Positions 25,415 to 38,820 of a DNA stretch of 64,000 nucleotides are shown here, one piece after another (within the stretch, counting starts at the first letter, position 1; each line of letters begins with the position of its first letter). Both the position numbers and the translations under genes were made by a program. The stretch spans positions 10,205,228 through 10,269,227 of the forward strand of contig NW_020312867.1 in assembly GCF_003265705.1 (NCBI RefSeq). Reading direction: 5' to 3'. A model generated the notes under the pieces. It worked only from the letters and a program-made list of their open reading frames with translations, made no database searches and had not been told where the DNA came from. Source of the DNA: Callorhinus ursinus (taxonomy: Eukaryota; Chordata; Mammalia; Carnivora; Otariidae).

Positions 25415-26437
25415 CACCTTAAGTGGTTTTAGAATTGCTAACCCATAATCTTCTGAGGAACAAATTTACTAACTAAAATATGGGTGCATATTCATTTTTT
25501 ATCTTCATTCTTACTATGTCATCGAAATCATGCTTTCCAAAGTTACTTAGACCAGGTTTTTTCTTCCCCACTCCTCTGGTGTGGCTGGCTTTGTTATTTA
25601 TTACTAAAAGAGTTAAAGTCATTTCTTGTTATTTTTATACCATTTTGGACTCCCCCACATCCTGGTTGATTTGATTATTATTACTGTTATTTTTTGGTAT
25701 GTGAAGTATTAGCATTGGGTTTTTTTCTCTTTTTTTGCCATTTTATTGATGTATAGTGAATATACAAACACTTCACATATTTTCTTTATTTTCAGTTAGC
25801 CAGCAGATAGTGCATCATTAGTTTTTAATGTAGTATAAAAATAAAAATAAAATATAATGGACCTGGTGGGCTTAATACTGTAAATGAGGCATGGATCATG
25901 GCCACTTGTGTTCTACAGAGTCTGTTTTTCAGTGCAGTGAAATTTTGCACATACTTTGTAGGAGTAAGTATAGGACACTGTAAAAAAAACAAAACGGGGA
26001 ATAGTAAGTTAAATACATGATCAACTGAATTCAACCCATATCTTTTTAAATTTAGCTTTTTTAAAATCGAAATTATTCAATGACATAAAGTCAAGTAGCC
26101 TGTCAAAGCCTTGCTAGAACAAAAGCAGTATATTGTGCCCCACCCTTTCCCTATTTCTGGGCAAACACACTTTAATCAAACTTATTACTGAAAGTAAGGC
26201 AGAAGCAGGTTATGTAAGGGGACATAAATTCTAGGTTTGCTGGAGTGTGGGGAGTGATACCTATTGTCTGTAATGACATTTTCTTCTTTGCAATAAGTAT
26301 ATCTTACTATAGGAAATCCCCATTATCTTCAGTGTCAGAAAAGCCAAAAACAATTCAATGTCTGTTTCAATGTTTATTTTATAATAAATCATGAAAGAAA
26401 GGGCTGATCAAAATATTGTCTTGAAAAATGAAATTCA

Positions 26438-26605
26438 GGGGCGCCTGGGTGGCTCAGTCGATTAAGCATCTGCCTTCGGCTCAGGTCATGATCCCAGGGT
26501 CCTGGGATCGAGCCCCACGTCGCTTCTCTTCTGTCTGCCGTTCTCCCTGCTTGTGCTTGCTCTCTCTCTCTGTGTCAAATAAATAAAATCTTTTAAAAAA
26601 GCATT
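26438..26605 (+). repeat. CAN SINE, sense, internally deleted
   Basis: Head ggggcgcctgggtggctcagtcgattaag. The middle is shortened, running from cccacgtcgcttctc directly to the CT block. Imperfect flanks aaaaatgaaattca / aaaaaatgaaattg. Confidence 0.93.
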
Positions 26606-27356
26606 AAAAAAATGAAATTGAAAAGCATGAAAAATGTTTATTTTAATTTTACAGTTAACAAAATTTAAGTTACGGTTCCACCCAGGAGCTGATTCTTAGA
26701 AGAAAGAAAACTCAATCTGGTCTTACTCAGTTTTGGGGGAAGCTGGAGAGAGGGTCCTTATTTTTCCAATTACACTATTCCTTTATTCAGCATGTGTTTA
26801 ATAAATGCCTCTTCCATGCCAGTCACTGCTTTAGGCCCTGGAGACACAGTAGTCAGCAGCAAGGTTCCTGTCCTCACAGATCTTATTTTCTAATGAAAGA
26901 GAAAGATGATAAATAAATGGGCATAAAAGGGCTATGAAGAAAAATTGAGCAAGATTAAGTAGAGGTGTGGCTTCAGTTGTGCAGATGGTGCTCAAAGCCT
27001 GGACAGCACGAATGGAGTCCTTCACTTCAGATTTGATCGCACAGCGTGGTTTGGTAGTCAAGGGCCTCATCAGCTTTTCCAGGGTCCTCCCTTAATCCTC
27101 TCTGGAGTATCTTGTTTATGATGAAGTTTAACCTTCATCCCTCTTCAGGTGATAATCCTGCCAGGTCTCCATTTGCCAGTGGTTTTGTGGGATCAGTCCT
27201 CCAACAGCACTTTCAGTAAAATCTCATCACTCGCAAGATTGCTTTTGCAGTTGTTTTGCATATGTGACGGGCTGAGTAAGGACAGCCCAATTCATGCTTG
27301 TTGTCCCAGCGTTCATTTTTAATAGCACACCCCTTTTCTCTTGGAAGTTCTGTTTG

Positions 27357-27583
27357 GGGGCGCCTGGGTGGCTCAGTCAGTTAAACGTCTGCCTTCGGCT
27401 CAGGTCATGATTGCAGGGTCCTGGGATCGAGTCCCACATCTCATATCAGGCTCCCTGCCGGGGGGCCAGGGGGCCAGGGGGAAGCCTGCTTCTCCCTCTC
27501 CCTCTGCCTGCCACTCCCCTTGCTTGTGCTCTCTCTCTCTCTGTCAAATGAATAAATAAAATATTTCTAAAAAAAGAAAAAAA
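27357..27583 (+). repeat. CAN SINE, sense, with a GGGGGCCA duplication
   Basis: Full head and tail. The middle contains ggggggccagggggccaggggg in place of the usual tgctcagcgg segment. No clean flanking duplication. Confidence 0.92.
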
Positions 27584-29640
27584 GTTCACAGTTTGGACAA
27601 TAAGCTCATCAGCCTGTCAATCAAAGATTAATCAACTGACATGGTGGGTGAGGTGTTGAACAAGACTAGATGTTTCTAAGTGGTCAGTCTATTCATAAAC
27701 ATTTTTCTGTTAGGACTTTTGCTTCCCTACAAAACCTCGTAACCGTGGAGACTTGGATGAATAACATTGAACAAAAGAGATCCCCTTTTAGAGTAATGTG
27801 AGTCTTGGGTAGCAGCCACCCTGGCAGCCAGTTTCTATTGGTTCGTTGTGGTTTTGAATTAGACATGAACGTGGTGTGGCCCTGCGTCAGCAAGAAGTCA
27901 GGCTAATGGTTGTGATCCCAGCGCTGCGGGAGTGTAACATGGCACAGGGCACACAGACCCCTGGTAGTCCTCAGAGGGTACTATTAACATCCATACTTTC
28001 TGGCACCTGACAGTGAGTAAAAGCATCTCAGGATCTGTTTAAGTCTAAACACTGAGGACATACTAATGCTTTAAAAGATTAAAATCTACGAACAGAATTG
28101 GATGGACTAGAATCTGTTTCCTTCTCCTTCTTTATGTGTTGTAACCTGGAATCGTCATTCCTCAAGATCGAATAACCTTCTTTAAATAATCGTCCTTCTC
28201 CAGTCTTATTAAAAAGCTTTACGCAAGGACGGTAGCCGTAGTATTCTCAAGGAGGCTTCTTATTTGTGACTAGTTACTATAAAAAATTAAGGAAAAGCAA
28301 AGAATGTGGGTTTCTCCCTACCCATGGCATAAAGTCTATGTATCTTTGTATTTCTGATTATAAATGGGCACTGGAGAGACACAAGAATGGCAAATTCTAT
28401 GCCCCATAATGTCCTATGGCCTGAATAGGTAGTATTGGGACTTTATTTATGGAACATCAGAAAGAAAATAAGACCATCAAAAAAGGCAAACACTGGAAAC
28501 GTCTTCTGCCTCTTTGAGTCTGGCCATAAAAAGAACACAGAGCATTGAATTGTCCCAGTGCTCGGGCCTGGGTCTAGCACTTCTCTTGCATTACCGTAGG
28601 ATGGGAGCTGCTGCCTGACAAAGATAGGGAGTTGGGTGAGATTAGAAAAAGAAGTGGCTAATCATTTACTTCTCTGATTTTTGTCATACTTATTGTATGA
28701 AGCAATCATCAGCTTATTCAATAATTGTTTTACTTACGGTACCATTGTCTCCCCAAGGAGAGCTATGTTCCCTTTAAAAAAGCAGGGAATATGCCATAAC
28801 ATCTGGCTAATACTATGAGTATTATAGATAATAATAACAACACAGTTATCACACTTAATAATAAATCCTGCCATGCTCATTTTTTTCATGTTCTGATATC
28901 TCTGAAATCACGATGCATCTTACAATGATTTTTAACATATTTTGTCATAGTATAATTGGCAGTGTTTTTTCTTGATAGTATACAAAATAATGCCTGTTTC
29001 AGTCAGTGGTGTCTTAGATGAACTACATAAGGGATTTTTTATATTCTTGGCATAAAAACTATTAACTGTATGATAAAATTATTTAGATTCCAACTGGTGT
29101 CATATTGACTCTCAGATGATACTCAATGTAGTAAAATTTGAGATATGGTTTAAAAAAAAAAAAGATACTATCCTGAAGTGAGTATTCACTGAGCACGTAA
29201 GTATCAAAGGGATGAAGGGCACAGATGAGGCTCCCTGCCTCAAGGCAGATCCAGGAACTCCAACTTGAAGCAAACAGGGAGAGCATTTTGTCCAGAGGAA
29301 GGCCCAAGGAGGTAGCGAGTGAACTGGCTTGCCTGGCATTGGGGTTTTCACATTGGGAATCTGGGAAGTCTTCAAGGTCACACCAAAAGAACTTAGATCT
29401 GATGTCAAGAGCAGAGGGGTGGGTGCTCTAGGAGTTTGTGTTGAAGCCTCAGGATATCACTTTTGGGTTGGTGGTTAAGCCAGAAAAGAAACTAAAGGGA
29501 TGAGCCACTTTCCCTCAAGAAAAACAATTTCATTAATCTCTCCTGGAACATTTCAGGTGTGTCTCTTGAACTGAGAAGGCCGAGTTTGCCGGTGCTCCTG
29601 TGTAGCCTCCCTCCTCACACTCCCTGTTTCTCCCTCACAG

Positions 29641-29702
29641 ATCGCCTTCTCCCAGCACAGCAATTTTATGGACCTGGTACAGTTCTTCGTGACTTTCTTC
29701 AG
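29641..29702 (+). CDS. ATRN: attractin exon 25 (membrane form): start of the transmembrane helix
   Basis: A 62-nt exon between ccctcacag and gtaatt, starting on a codon boundary and ending with two bases of a Ser codon. It gives segment residues 160-179 (IAFSQHSNFMDLVQFFVTFF). The last eight residues begin the transmembrane helix, about human 1280-1300. It is the first of five exons used only by the membrane isoform. Known long-range introns on both sides (19 and 17 kb) fit the published human structure. Confidence 0.95.
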
Positions 29703-30241
29703 GTAATTTCACTTCTACAAACCATACCTTCCCTTTTGATTCGGGTACTTAATCCCATTAATTATCAACTCATAGAAGATAATTGAGTAATCCTGTGTTG
29801 GCGCAAGAGATCAAACTAACTTTATAGACCTTTCTGAAAAGTTACACGTCAGTTGCAATAATGTAAATTCAGCCTAACCTGATAAATGAAAACATTTGCT
29901 TTGTACGTTCCAGCTTTTCATGTACTTTGTACTAAAATGTAGATAATTCGGCTCTTCATATGGGGAGAATTCGGGGTTGAAACAGTACTTAATATGATTA
30001 CTGATCTGTGCTACAGATATGCTTCCTCTTGTCCGGGATGATTCCGGTGATTATCCAGAGTTTTAAAGCTAAAAGTGACGTGGTAGGCTCTTGGGATTCT
30101 TTTCTTTTTATACCTTTTTTAAGTTTAATTTTATTTTTATGAAAATACTGTAGACACATAATTGAAAAAGACACATGCTCCAAGGCTCATAAGAGAAAGT
30201 AGCAGCATCCTGCCCCACACCTTCCCATCCTTCACTTCTCC

Positions 30242-30420
30242 TTTTTTTTTTTTTAAAGATTTTTAATTTATTTATTCATGAGAGACAGAGAGAGAGAGGC
30301 AGAGGGAGAAGCAGGCTCCCAAGGAGCAAGGAGCCTGATGCGGGACTCGATCCCAGGACTCTGGGATCATGACCTGAGCCGAAGGCAGACGCTCAACCAT
30401 CTGAGCCACCCAGGCGCCCC
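30242..30420 (-). repeat. CAN SINE, antisense
   Basis: T-run, aagatttttaatttatttattcatgagag, head ccacccaggcgcccc. Perfect 12-bp duplication cttcacttctcc at 30230-30241 and 30421-30432. Confidence 0.96.
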
Positions 30421-31531
30421 CTTCACTTCTCCTGAGTTTAAATTGTTTTAGCTTTTTTTCACTTCTCTGTGCTTACACTATTTCTTGATTTTTCAGTTCA
30501 GTTTCTCTTTGGATGTCCCACTGTAGATGAGGATTTATTATCTCATGTAACCTCATCCATAGCTCCCCACACACCAGAGTACAGACAAAATCCCCTTCCT
30601 TCCCCCTCGTGTCATAGAGTTACATCACAGTGCTTGCCTAAATCAGTGCTCCCTGTTTATGTTGTTCTAACTGTAAAACCCTCATTCACAGCTGAGTTGA
30701 ACTATGATTGTACTTCCCCATTTTTTGGATGGAGTAATTACTCCTTTCGTACCCTAATTCTGGTTTTCTAATTGTTTGGTTTTCTAAGAGGCTACCCGAT
30801 TTTCCCTGTACTCTGACAGAACTGAAAAATCTGTCTGTGGTCAAATATAAGCAGGCACTCTTCTGGTTTGTTTCCCTTGGAGATGTCTGCATCTAGAACC
30901 CTTCAGCCTGCTGCTCCCAGGTGCACTAATTTTGAGGCCGGCTGCATGACTGTCATCTTGGGAATTTCTCTTGCCTTCCTCTTATATTGAAATATAAGAT
31001 ATTAAATATAAGATCTTGTGTCCTCATCTCCCTGTTTATTTCCTCTTTTTAAGTGGGCACATTCTCCAGGAGGTTTTTGAGAAAACAGGCAGGGGAGGTA
31101 ACTTTTCTGTAACCTTCTCTGTCTGAAAATGTTTTAATTGTTACCCTCCCATTTGATCAAAAGGTTGCATACAGAATTCTAGTTTGGAAATCATTTTCCA
31201 TTAGAATTGAGAAGGCATTATGCTATTTCTTCTAGCTTCTAGTATTAATATTGAGAAGGCTGTTGCTGTTATAATTCCCATTCCATGTATGAGATCTATT
31301 TCTCTCTTTAAAAAATTATATTAAAGTTTTCTATAAAATTACAGAAACACTTATAAAGTAAGTGTCTAGCTCGATGAGTTATCACAAATTGAACACGCAC
31401 TTTAGAAGCTCCCATGTGTTTCATCAATCACAACCCTCTTCTTCCCCAAAGTAACTATTTACTTGACTTATAAAACCATATATTGGATTAGCCCACTTAA
31501 AAAATTTACATACAATCACTGCAGAAACTTT

Positions 31532-31722
31532 TTTTTTAAGATTTTATTTATTTATTCATTTGACAGAGAGAGAGACACAGCAAGAGAGGGAACACAAGCA
31601 GGGGGAGTGGGAGAGGGAGAAGCAGGCTTCTCGCAGAGCAGGGAGCCCGGTGTGGGCCTCGATCTGGGATCATGACCTGAGCCGAAGGCAGACGCTTAAC
31701 AACTAAGCCACCCAGGCGCCCC
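31532..31722 (-). repeat. CAN SINE, antisense
   Basis: Full copy with a small deletion at gcctcgatctgggatcatg. Flanks cactgcagaaacttt (31517-31531) and cactgcagaaatttt (31723-31737). Confidence 0.95.
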
Positions 31723-31814
31723 CACTGCAGAAATTTTAAAACAGTTTGAATGATCGAGAAAAATTAAAAACTTATGGGATACAATTGAAGTTGTACTTAG
31801 AGGGTGTGGCTTTA

Positions 31815-31980
31815 AATCTGTGGTTCTCAACTGTAGCTGCACAGTAGAATCACTTGGAAAGCTTTTGATGCCCAAACCACATCCCAGAAGAGTCACATCA
31901 GAATCTCTGGGGACGGGACTCAAGCATTTGAAAGCTCCCCAGGTGATTGTGACATGCAGCTAAGGTTGAGGATCACTGCT
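31815..31980. repeat. MER5-type hAT non-autonomous element
   Basis: Left end ctgtggttctcaactgtagctgcacagtagaatcacttggaaagctttt, right end cccaggtgattgtgacatgcagctaaggttgaggatcactg. Flanking 8-mers ctttaaat and ctttatac are consistent with a decayed 8-bp hAT duplication. Confidence 0.88.
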
Positions 31981-32029
31981 TTATACAAGCAAAATTGGAA
32001 AAGGAAAAAAAAAATAACACCTTTCTCAG

Positions 32030-33990
32030 TAAGTCAGAAAAAAGAACTATCAATTAAAGCTAAAGAAAGTAGAAGGAAGCAATATAAATAGAGTAAAATT
32101 AATCATATAGGGGAGGAAGTACAGTAGAGAGGATTAAAAGAACCACAAAGTTGGATCTTCCAAAAGAATAAGAATAATATTGGTAAACCCTGGCAAGATT
32201 GACCAAGGAAAAAAGAGAGAAGGTATAAATAATATCAGAAATGTAAAAGGAGGCATTACTCCAAATCCTGTAGACAATTTTTTCCTCCATAAGAATATTT
32301 TATGAGCAACTTTCTGCAAATAAATTTAAAAGTGGAACAGATGGAATGGACAATTAGAAAAACAAAGAATATATACTGCTTATGGAAACTGATAAAGAAT
32401 AGGAATGTGAATATTGAATAGCCCTGTATCTGTTTAAAAACAATACATAACTTAAAATTTTCCCACAAAGATAACTCTAGGCCCAGGCGGCTTCATTGGT
32501 AACTTATAACCTTTAAGAAAGATAATATCATTAGTAACCAAATCTTCTAGAGAACAAAAAACAAAGAAATACATCCAAGTTCATTTTATGAACTTAGCAC
32601 AACCTGACAAGAATATTATGAGAATGGAATTTACAAGCCAGTCTCATTCATGAATGGAGAAGCAAAAATCCACCAGTAATGTAAAAAGGCAACTAGATCA
32701 TGACCCAGTTGGGTTCATTCCAGGAATTGCAAAGTTGATTTATCATCAGAAAATCAGTCTGTGTAATTAACATTAATTGCATAACAAGAGAATAATGTGA
32801 TCATCTTAATCAGTGAGGAAAAGCCTTTGATGAAATTTGATATCATTCATTAAAAAGCTCCTAGGAAACTCGGGATAGAAAGAAACTTCTTTAAATCTGA
32901 TAAAGGACCAATATATAAAGCCAACAGCAAACCACATTCTTAATGGTAAAATGTTACAAACTTTCCCTTTGAGTTTGGGAACAAGACAAAGATTCTGTCA
33001 GGGGCGCCTGGCTGGCTCCGTCAGTGGAGCGTGCGACTCTTGATCTCAAGGTGGTGAGTTGAAGCCCCACATGGGGCATGGAGCCTACTTAAAAAGAAAA
33101 AAAAAAAGATTCTATCAGTCACTTCATTCAACATTGTGACAAAGGTTCTAGCCAATACAGTTAAGACAAGAAAAATAAAATACATAAGAATTGGAAAAGA
33201 AGAAAATCATCATACAATATGATTGTATTTCTAGGAATTCAAAAGAATCTGCAGGAAAAATATTAGAATTGACAGGTGAATTCAGCAAAGTTGCTAGACA
33301 CAAGGGCAATATTAAAAAATTCTTTGTCATTCGGAGGCATATATCTTTTGCAGCTCTTACTGGTAAAGGCAGATAGTGGCATGAAAACCACATTAATTAA
33401 TTGTATTTCCCATAGTGAGCCATTAGGTGCCCTCCCCTTTCAACCATGAAAGAAATCCCTTCCTGAGTGATGCCGGGGAGCAGATGGCCTCGTGTCAAGA
33501 TTCAGCCACATCCTGATGGGCCCATTTCTGCCTGCTGTAAACTGTAGCCTTTAGTTTCTGGATGATGATGACATCTCCACCAAGAAGTAACTGTTGCATC
33601 CCTCCAGTCTTGAAGGGAGAGAAAATCTGATAAAAGCATTCAGTGTTTCTAGGGGAAAAAATCAATTGCATTTCTAGATTTCACTAACAAAAATGAAATT
33701 TACATGTTTGTGTTACTTCAGTAATAAGATTGTTCGAAATTACAGGATAACAAGATCAAGAAAGAATTACCAAGAAAAAATGGAGAGGGTGGGGAGATCA
33801 TCGGCTGGCCCTCACAGACAGTAAACACTTTGTCAAGCTACAGTGATCAGTGTGGCACTGGCACAAAATCAGATTAACCAGTGGAATATGTACATAACCA
33901 AGGAAACAGATATAAGTTTAAAAGTCTCAGATTTGTTTGAAGTGATGAAATACTAAATAGAAATAAAAAGTAGACAGTTATAAACAAGAA
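32030..33990 (+). repeat. L1 ORF2 fragment, sense, interrupted twice
   Basis: Follows L1 ORF2 over about 1.5 kb: aaagttggatcttccaaaagaataag, gatcatgacccagttgggttcattccagg, tcattaaaaagctcctaggaaactcggg, gacaggtgaattcagcaaagttgc, ccaatacagttaagacaag. A short SINE interrupts it at 33001-33104 and a non-L1 stretch at about 33345-33655. L1 resumes at caattgcatttctag. Many stops; not functional. Confidence 0.88.
33001..33104 (+). repeat. older CAN SINE, sense, short, inside the L1
   Basis: ggggcgcctggctggctccgtcagtggagcgtgcgactcttgatctcaaggtggtgagttgaagccccacatggggc. The 13-bp flanks aaagattctgtca / aaagattctatca are at 32988-33000 and 33105-33117. Confidence 0.94.
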
Positions 33991-34559
33991 GCTAAAAGAT
34001 CAGTATAGACTTAATAGCCACTAGTCACATGTAGCTCGTGAGCACTTGAAATGTAGCTAGTATGACCAAGAAACTGAATTTTTCACTTTATCTAATTTAA
34101 CTAATTTAAATATAATTTAAAACTAATTTAAATATAAATTTTAAAACTACTTGATTCAGTTACCAGAGAACTTGTGTGTTTAGAACAACCTGGATATGTG
34201 AATCTGCTTTTTCAAATGTGAATTTTATGAAATTTAAATACAGATCAAATAGTTTCTGATAAAAATTGTGTTCACATTGAGATGTACGTATAAAATATAC
34301 ACTGGATTTTGAAGACTTAGTAGAATATTAGAACGTAAGATCTTTTTATATTGGTCACATGTTCAAACAATTTGGCAATCTTGGGTTAAATAAAACTTAT
34401 TAAAATTAATTTCACCTGTTTCTTTTTTAATGTGGCTACTAGAACTTTTAAAATTACATATATGGCTCACATTAAATTTCTGTTGAACAACAATGCTTAG
34501 ATAAAGTAAAGGGAAAATTTTGTAGGGACAACATAAAAAGATATCATGAAATAATGCTA

Positions 34560-34748
34560 GGGGTGCCTGGGTGGCTCAGTCTTTGGGCGTCTGCCTTCGG
34601 CTCAGGTCATGATCCCAGGGTCCTGGGATTGAGCCCCACATCGGGCCCTCTGCTCAGTGGGAGGCCTGCTTCTCCCTCTCCCTCTGCCTGCCGCTCTGCC
34701 TACTTGTGCTCTCTCTCTGTCAAATAAATAAATAAAATTTAGGAAAAA
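34560..34748 (+). repeat. CAN SINE, sense
   Basis: Head gggtgcctgggtggctcagtctttgggcgtctgcc, tail aaataaataaataaaatttagg. Weak flanks aataatgctag / aaaatgctaaa. Confidence 0.93.
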
Positions 34749-34842
34749 AAATGCTAAATTAGTCCCACGTATTTGAAAACAAAATAGTAAGTCCTCATTC
34801 AGACTTTTTAAAGTAGAAAATCAGCATAAAGATAATTCTCTT

Positions 34843-35038
34843 GGGGCGCCTGAGTGGCTCAGTTGGTTAAGCGTCTGCCTTTGGCTCAGGTCGTGGTCCC
34901 AGGGTCCTGGGATCGAGCCCCACATCGGGCTCCCTGCTCAGCGGGAAGCCTGCTTCTCCCTCTCCCACTCCCCCTGCTTGTGTTCCCTCTCTCGCTGTCT
35001 CTCTCTGTCAAATAAATAAATAAAATCTTAAAAAAAAA
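34843..35038 (+). repeat. CAN SINE, sense
   Basis: Young-looking copy, head ggggcgcctgagtggctcagttgg. Perfect 15-bp duplication aaagataattctctt at 34828-34842 and 35039-35053. Confidence 0.97.
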
Positions 35039-35094
35039 AAAGATAATTCTCTTATTATAAAGTACCAGAAGTAGTTTATGTTCATAGTAAAACT

Positions 35095-36005
35095 TCAATG
35101 TAAAAACTAAAACTCAAACTTCCCCTAATCCTACTATTTAGAAATTACCAGTGTTAATATTTTGGTATTTGTGTTTCCACAGTTTTTTCTCTGTGTATAT
35201 ACACTGCACGCAAGTTATGGTTTTTCTGATTCTTTGGTTTATAAAATGGGTTCCCTCCTCACATGTTGTCCTAGAACTTGTTTTTGTTCTGTGGTTAACT
35301 TTTCCCATGTGGAGATTCACTTCATTTTTAAACAGCTTTTTTTCATAGTATGAGTACCATATTTTATTTAACCATTCCTCTTTTGACTGACTCTTAGATT
35401 GTCCTCAATTTTTGTTATATATGCCTTAACATTTTTCTATGATGATCTCTCTGGGATAGTTTTTTTTTTTGTCCTATAATTGCTATATCAAAATGCAAAA
35501 CACTGCCATGGCCTCTCAGAACAGTTGCATGAATTTATACTCCTACAGCAGGAATAAATATAATTTCTCTTATTATTTCTGCCTGTTTCTCTTATTAGTT
35601 CTCAGTAATCTGAGAAATTGTCATTATTTTTCATTTTGTCAGTCTGGGAGGTATCACTGGTATCCTAAATTTGGATTTCTTTAATTATGATTACTGATCT
35701 CTTACAGTTCTTGTTTTGAATTACCGGTCGCTATCCTTTTGTTCATATTTCTTTTGGGATATTTGCCTTTTTCTTGCTGAAATTTAGGACTTTGTTTTGT
35801 TTTGCAACTATTAACAGGTGTGTGTGTTCACTTGTTTGTCTTCGACCCCCATTTATGGTATTTTCCACCAAGCAGGTCTCTCAGTCCCTCCCTGTTTTCT
35901 TCATGGGTATTTTCCCTGTTGTCTTTTCATGTTTAGGTGTTCCTATGTCTATCTGGAATCTCTTTGGGTATAGCTTTACTATATCCTGCAGAAACTTGTC
36001 AGTGA
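35095..36005 (-). repeat. old L1 or HAL1-type fragments, antisense
   Basis: Reverse-strand LINE phrases: aaccattcctcttttgactgactcttagattgtcctcaattt and ggtatcactggtatcctaaatttggatttctttaattatgattactgat. Beyond 35,700 the match is weaker. Confidence 0.6.
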
Positions 36006-36589
36006 ATTAGGTCAAGATATTAATTACTTCAACTCCAAGGCCACACCATCCACTAGGGCAGGAACTCACTTTGTCTTTCCTTTCTTCATAGAATGCTCAG
36101 CGTAGCTCATTGGAGCTGAGTGGGCATCACAGAACCTCTGTCCCAAATGAGGCAATGCCAGCAACATGGAGTGCTGGCACTTTCACGAAATGACTTCCCA
36201 TTCCCAAGAAAAATCTCTTCATTCCACAAAAGTCTAGATTCCAAAAGGAAACTGTCCTCTCTCATGTTACCACAGAAAAAAAAATTAAAATCCCAAGATC
36301 TCTTCCCACCCCTCCAGCAGTTTTTTATTCTGCTTAGTGCTGGGCAGCCAGGAGTCATTGACATGAACCGCCCTCCACGGTTCTCCCAGAGTGGGGCCAA
36401 AGCATCATATTGCAATCTGCATGTATTCTTGCAGATTCAGTATTTCATGAATCTTTGCCCTGTGACTCCCACCAGATTATGAGCCCCCCCCCCCCAAGAT
36501 AGCCGTCATGTCCTTCCTTGTTGCCCACGTGAGCTGCAGGGCCTGGAGGGGTGGTGGACTAACCTGGTTCTCCTCTGCGTTTGCCCCAA

Positions 36590-36765
36590 AGATACTGACC
36601 CAATCCCACTGACCTGTCAGAGTCGTACCCCTTCACAACCCAACCCAATTGCCTACTCCATGAAGTCTTCCTCTGACATATTCACTCCAAAGTCCATCCC
36701 TTTTGGAACTCTGCCCTACGCATGTTCTTATTATAGCACTTAATCCTTTAATGCAGTTATTCAGC
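36590..36765 (+). repeat. L2 LINE 3' part, sense
   Basis: Phrases ctccatgaagtcttcctctgacatattcactcc and gttcttattatagcacttaatcctttaatgcag match the L2 3' region. Confidence 0.65.
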
Positions 36766-37031
36766 AGTCAGCTCAGACATAGATGAACCTACAGTTTGAC
36801 ATGCAAAGATGAACAGGCCCCGTTATAAGCCTCTCCTACAAGTTTTAAATTGGGTTTGAGAGCCTGAAACGGTTACCTCATGTCCCGCAGCCCTGGCTGT
36901 TCCGTCGAACTTCCTGGGAAGCTTAAAAAGAAGCAAGAGCAGCCCAGGCCCCAGGCCCCGGAGATGCCCATTTCATTGGTCTCCTAGGGGACCTGATCCT
37001 TGTGATATTTTAAAGGCTCTCTAATGATTCT

Positions 37032-37210
37032 TTTTTTTTTTTTAAAGATTTATTTATTTATTTGAGAGAGAGAGAGCACAGAGGCAGGAGAGGGAGAAGC
37101 AGACTCCCCACTGAGCAGAGAGCCTGACAAGGCGCTTGATCCCAGGACCCTGAGATCGTGATCTGAGCCAAAGGCAGACACTCAACTGACTGAGCCACTC
37201 AGGCGCCCCC
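37032..37210 (-). repeat. CAN SINE, antisense
   Basis: aagatttatttatttatttgagag tail, head ccactcaggcgcccc. Flanks ctctaatgattctt / ctctagtgattctt near 37018 and 37211. Confidence 0.94.
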
Positions 37211-38494
37211 TCTAGTGATTCTTATGTTCATTTGGCATTGAGAAACCCGGCGTTAGCCGAAAGTTGTGTGAATTCAGGGCCTGGGGCCATGTTACATCCA
37301 TCCACATGCAAGCTAAAGCATAGGAGGTCAGATGGGAAAGATCATGTAACCGCCTAGGGGATGGGACCGTGGCCTCAGCTCCTGGCAGCTTCATGACTCC
37401 ACTTCCTACAAGAGCTGGCTGCTTTAAGGCTCTAAGTCATTCCCCCACAGCTGTCCAGTGGCCTCCAACGTAGCGGTTATCTGGGATTTAAATTCTAGAT
37501 TGTGATTCCTTTACATTATATAGGAACAATTTTTATAAGTTTTACCTTTTTTTTTCTTGCACCATCTTCTGTGTCTTCCCCTTTGTTGGATGTTGTTGTT
37601 GTGCAGGACTGTAGGAGTAATTCAAAAAGGACCTGAGAAAGAAATTGATCCTGGGGGGTGAGGGGAGGGGTTCAGTCTGAAGACTGGAGTCTTGAGCTTT
37701 GCAACATTGTCTTCTGTCTCTTTGCTTGTTTCCTCTCCTTCTGTTCTTTTGCTTGAATTCTGGAATTCTCTGTTCGATTAGTGAAGGAGATTCTGGATCT
37801 GACCTTTATATTTCTTAATTGAACCCACCTATTCTTTCATTTTCCTTTTGTTCTGTGTTGTAGATGAGCTCCGCAGCAGTATTTTCCAGCTCATTAATTT
37901 AATCCAAAGTTGGGCCTGTTTCCTTTGTTGAGCCCATCTGATAAGATTTTTTTTTTTATTTTAATGTTTGCATTTTATTTCTAGTATGTTTTTCCTTATA
38001 ACCTGTGTCCATTTTATGAATGCAGTTTCCTCTCCTATTCCTTTGTGAGATTAATTAATATTTCATTTTATTTTATTTTAAAGTCTTATTTTGTGCTCTT
38101 ATTACTAACTCGCCTCGGATGTTTGGGTCTTGTTGTTTGATTCCAGTCTTTCACAGTGTTGGTTTGAACGTTGCCGCTTGCCTGTGTGTGGACGCTGTTT
38201 CTGTGTGTCACAGCCTCCAGTGAGTGTCGGGTAGGGGCAGAGGGAGCTACTGGGCGGGCTGTACTGTTTGTCTTCTGAATGAGAGAGCCGCCATCCTGTC
38301 TGGCCTCCCTGGCCCCTGGCCCAGGGCTCACTGCCTTAGCTGCTGTCTGCCATTGCTCAGCACAGACCGAGAAGCGGGACAAAGCTGTCCGGTGTGACCA
38401 CTTTGGCTCCCCTTAATCACTCTGGCAGTTCCCTTCCCTCCTTGTGTCCATTGACTGTGGGCTTGGAGCACGTTTGGTTTTATTTTGTTTCATT

Positions 38495-38820
38495 TTGTTT
38501 GTTTAAATTTTTAGAAAGCTTTGTTTAAAGCAGTTTTAGGTTTGCAACAAAATTGAGAGGAAGGTACAGAGATTTCCCATACAGCCCCTGCCCTCACACA
38601 TGCACAGCCTCCCGTTATCAACATCGCTCCCCAGAATTGTACGTTTTCTACAAAGGATGAGCCTGCATTGAACATCGTAATCATCCGAAGTCCAGAGTTG
38701 ACCTGAGGGAGGGTTCACTCTTGGTGGTGTATATTCTGTGGTTTGGACAAATATATAATGACATGAATCCAGCATCGTAATATCATACCGAGTATTTTCA
38801 CTACCCTAAATATCCTTGTG
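38495..38820 (-). repeat. L1M fragment, antisense
   Basis: gtttaaagcagttttaggtttgcaacaaaattgagaggaaggtacagagatttcccatac and gtggtttggacaaatatataatgacatgaatcca are typical reverse-strand L1M text. Confidence 0.8.
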
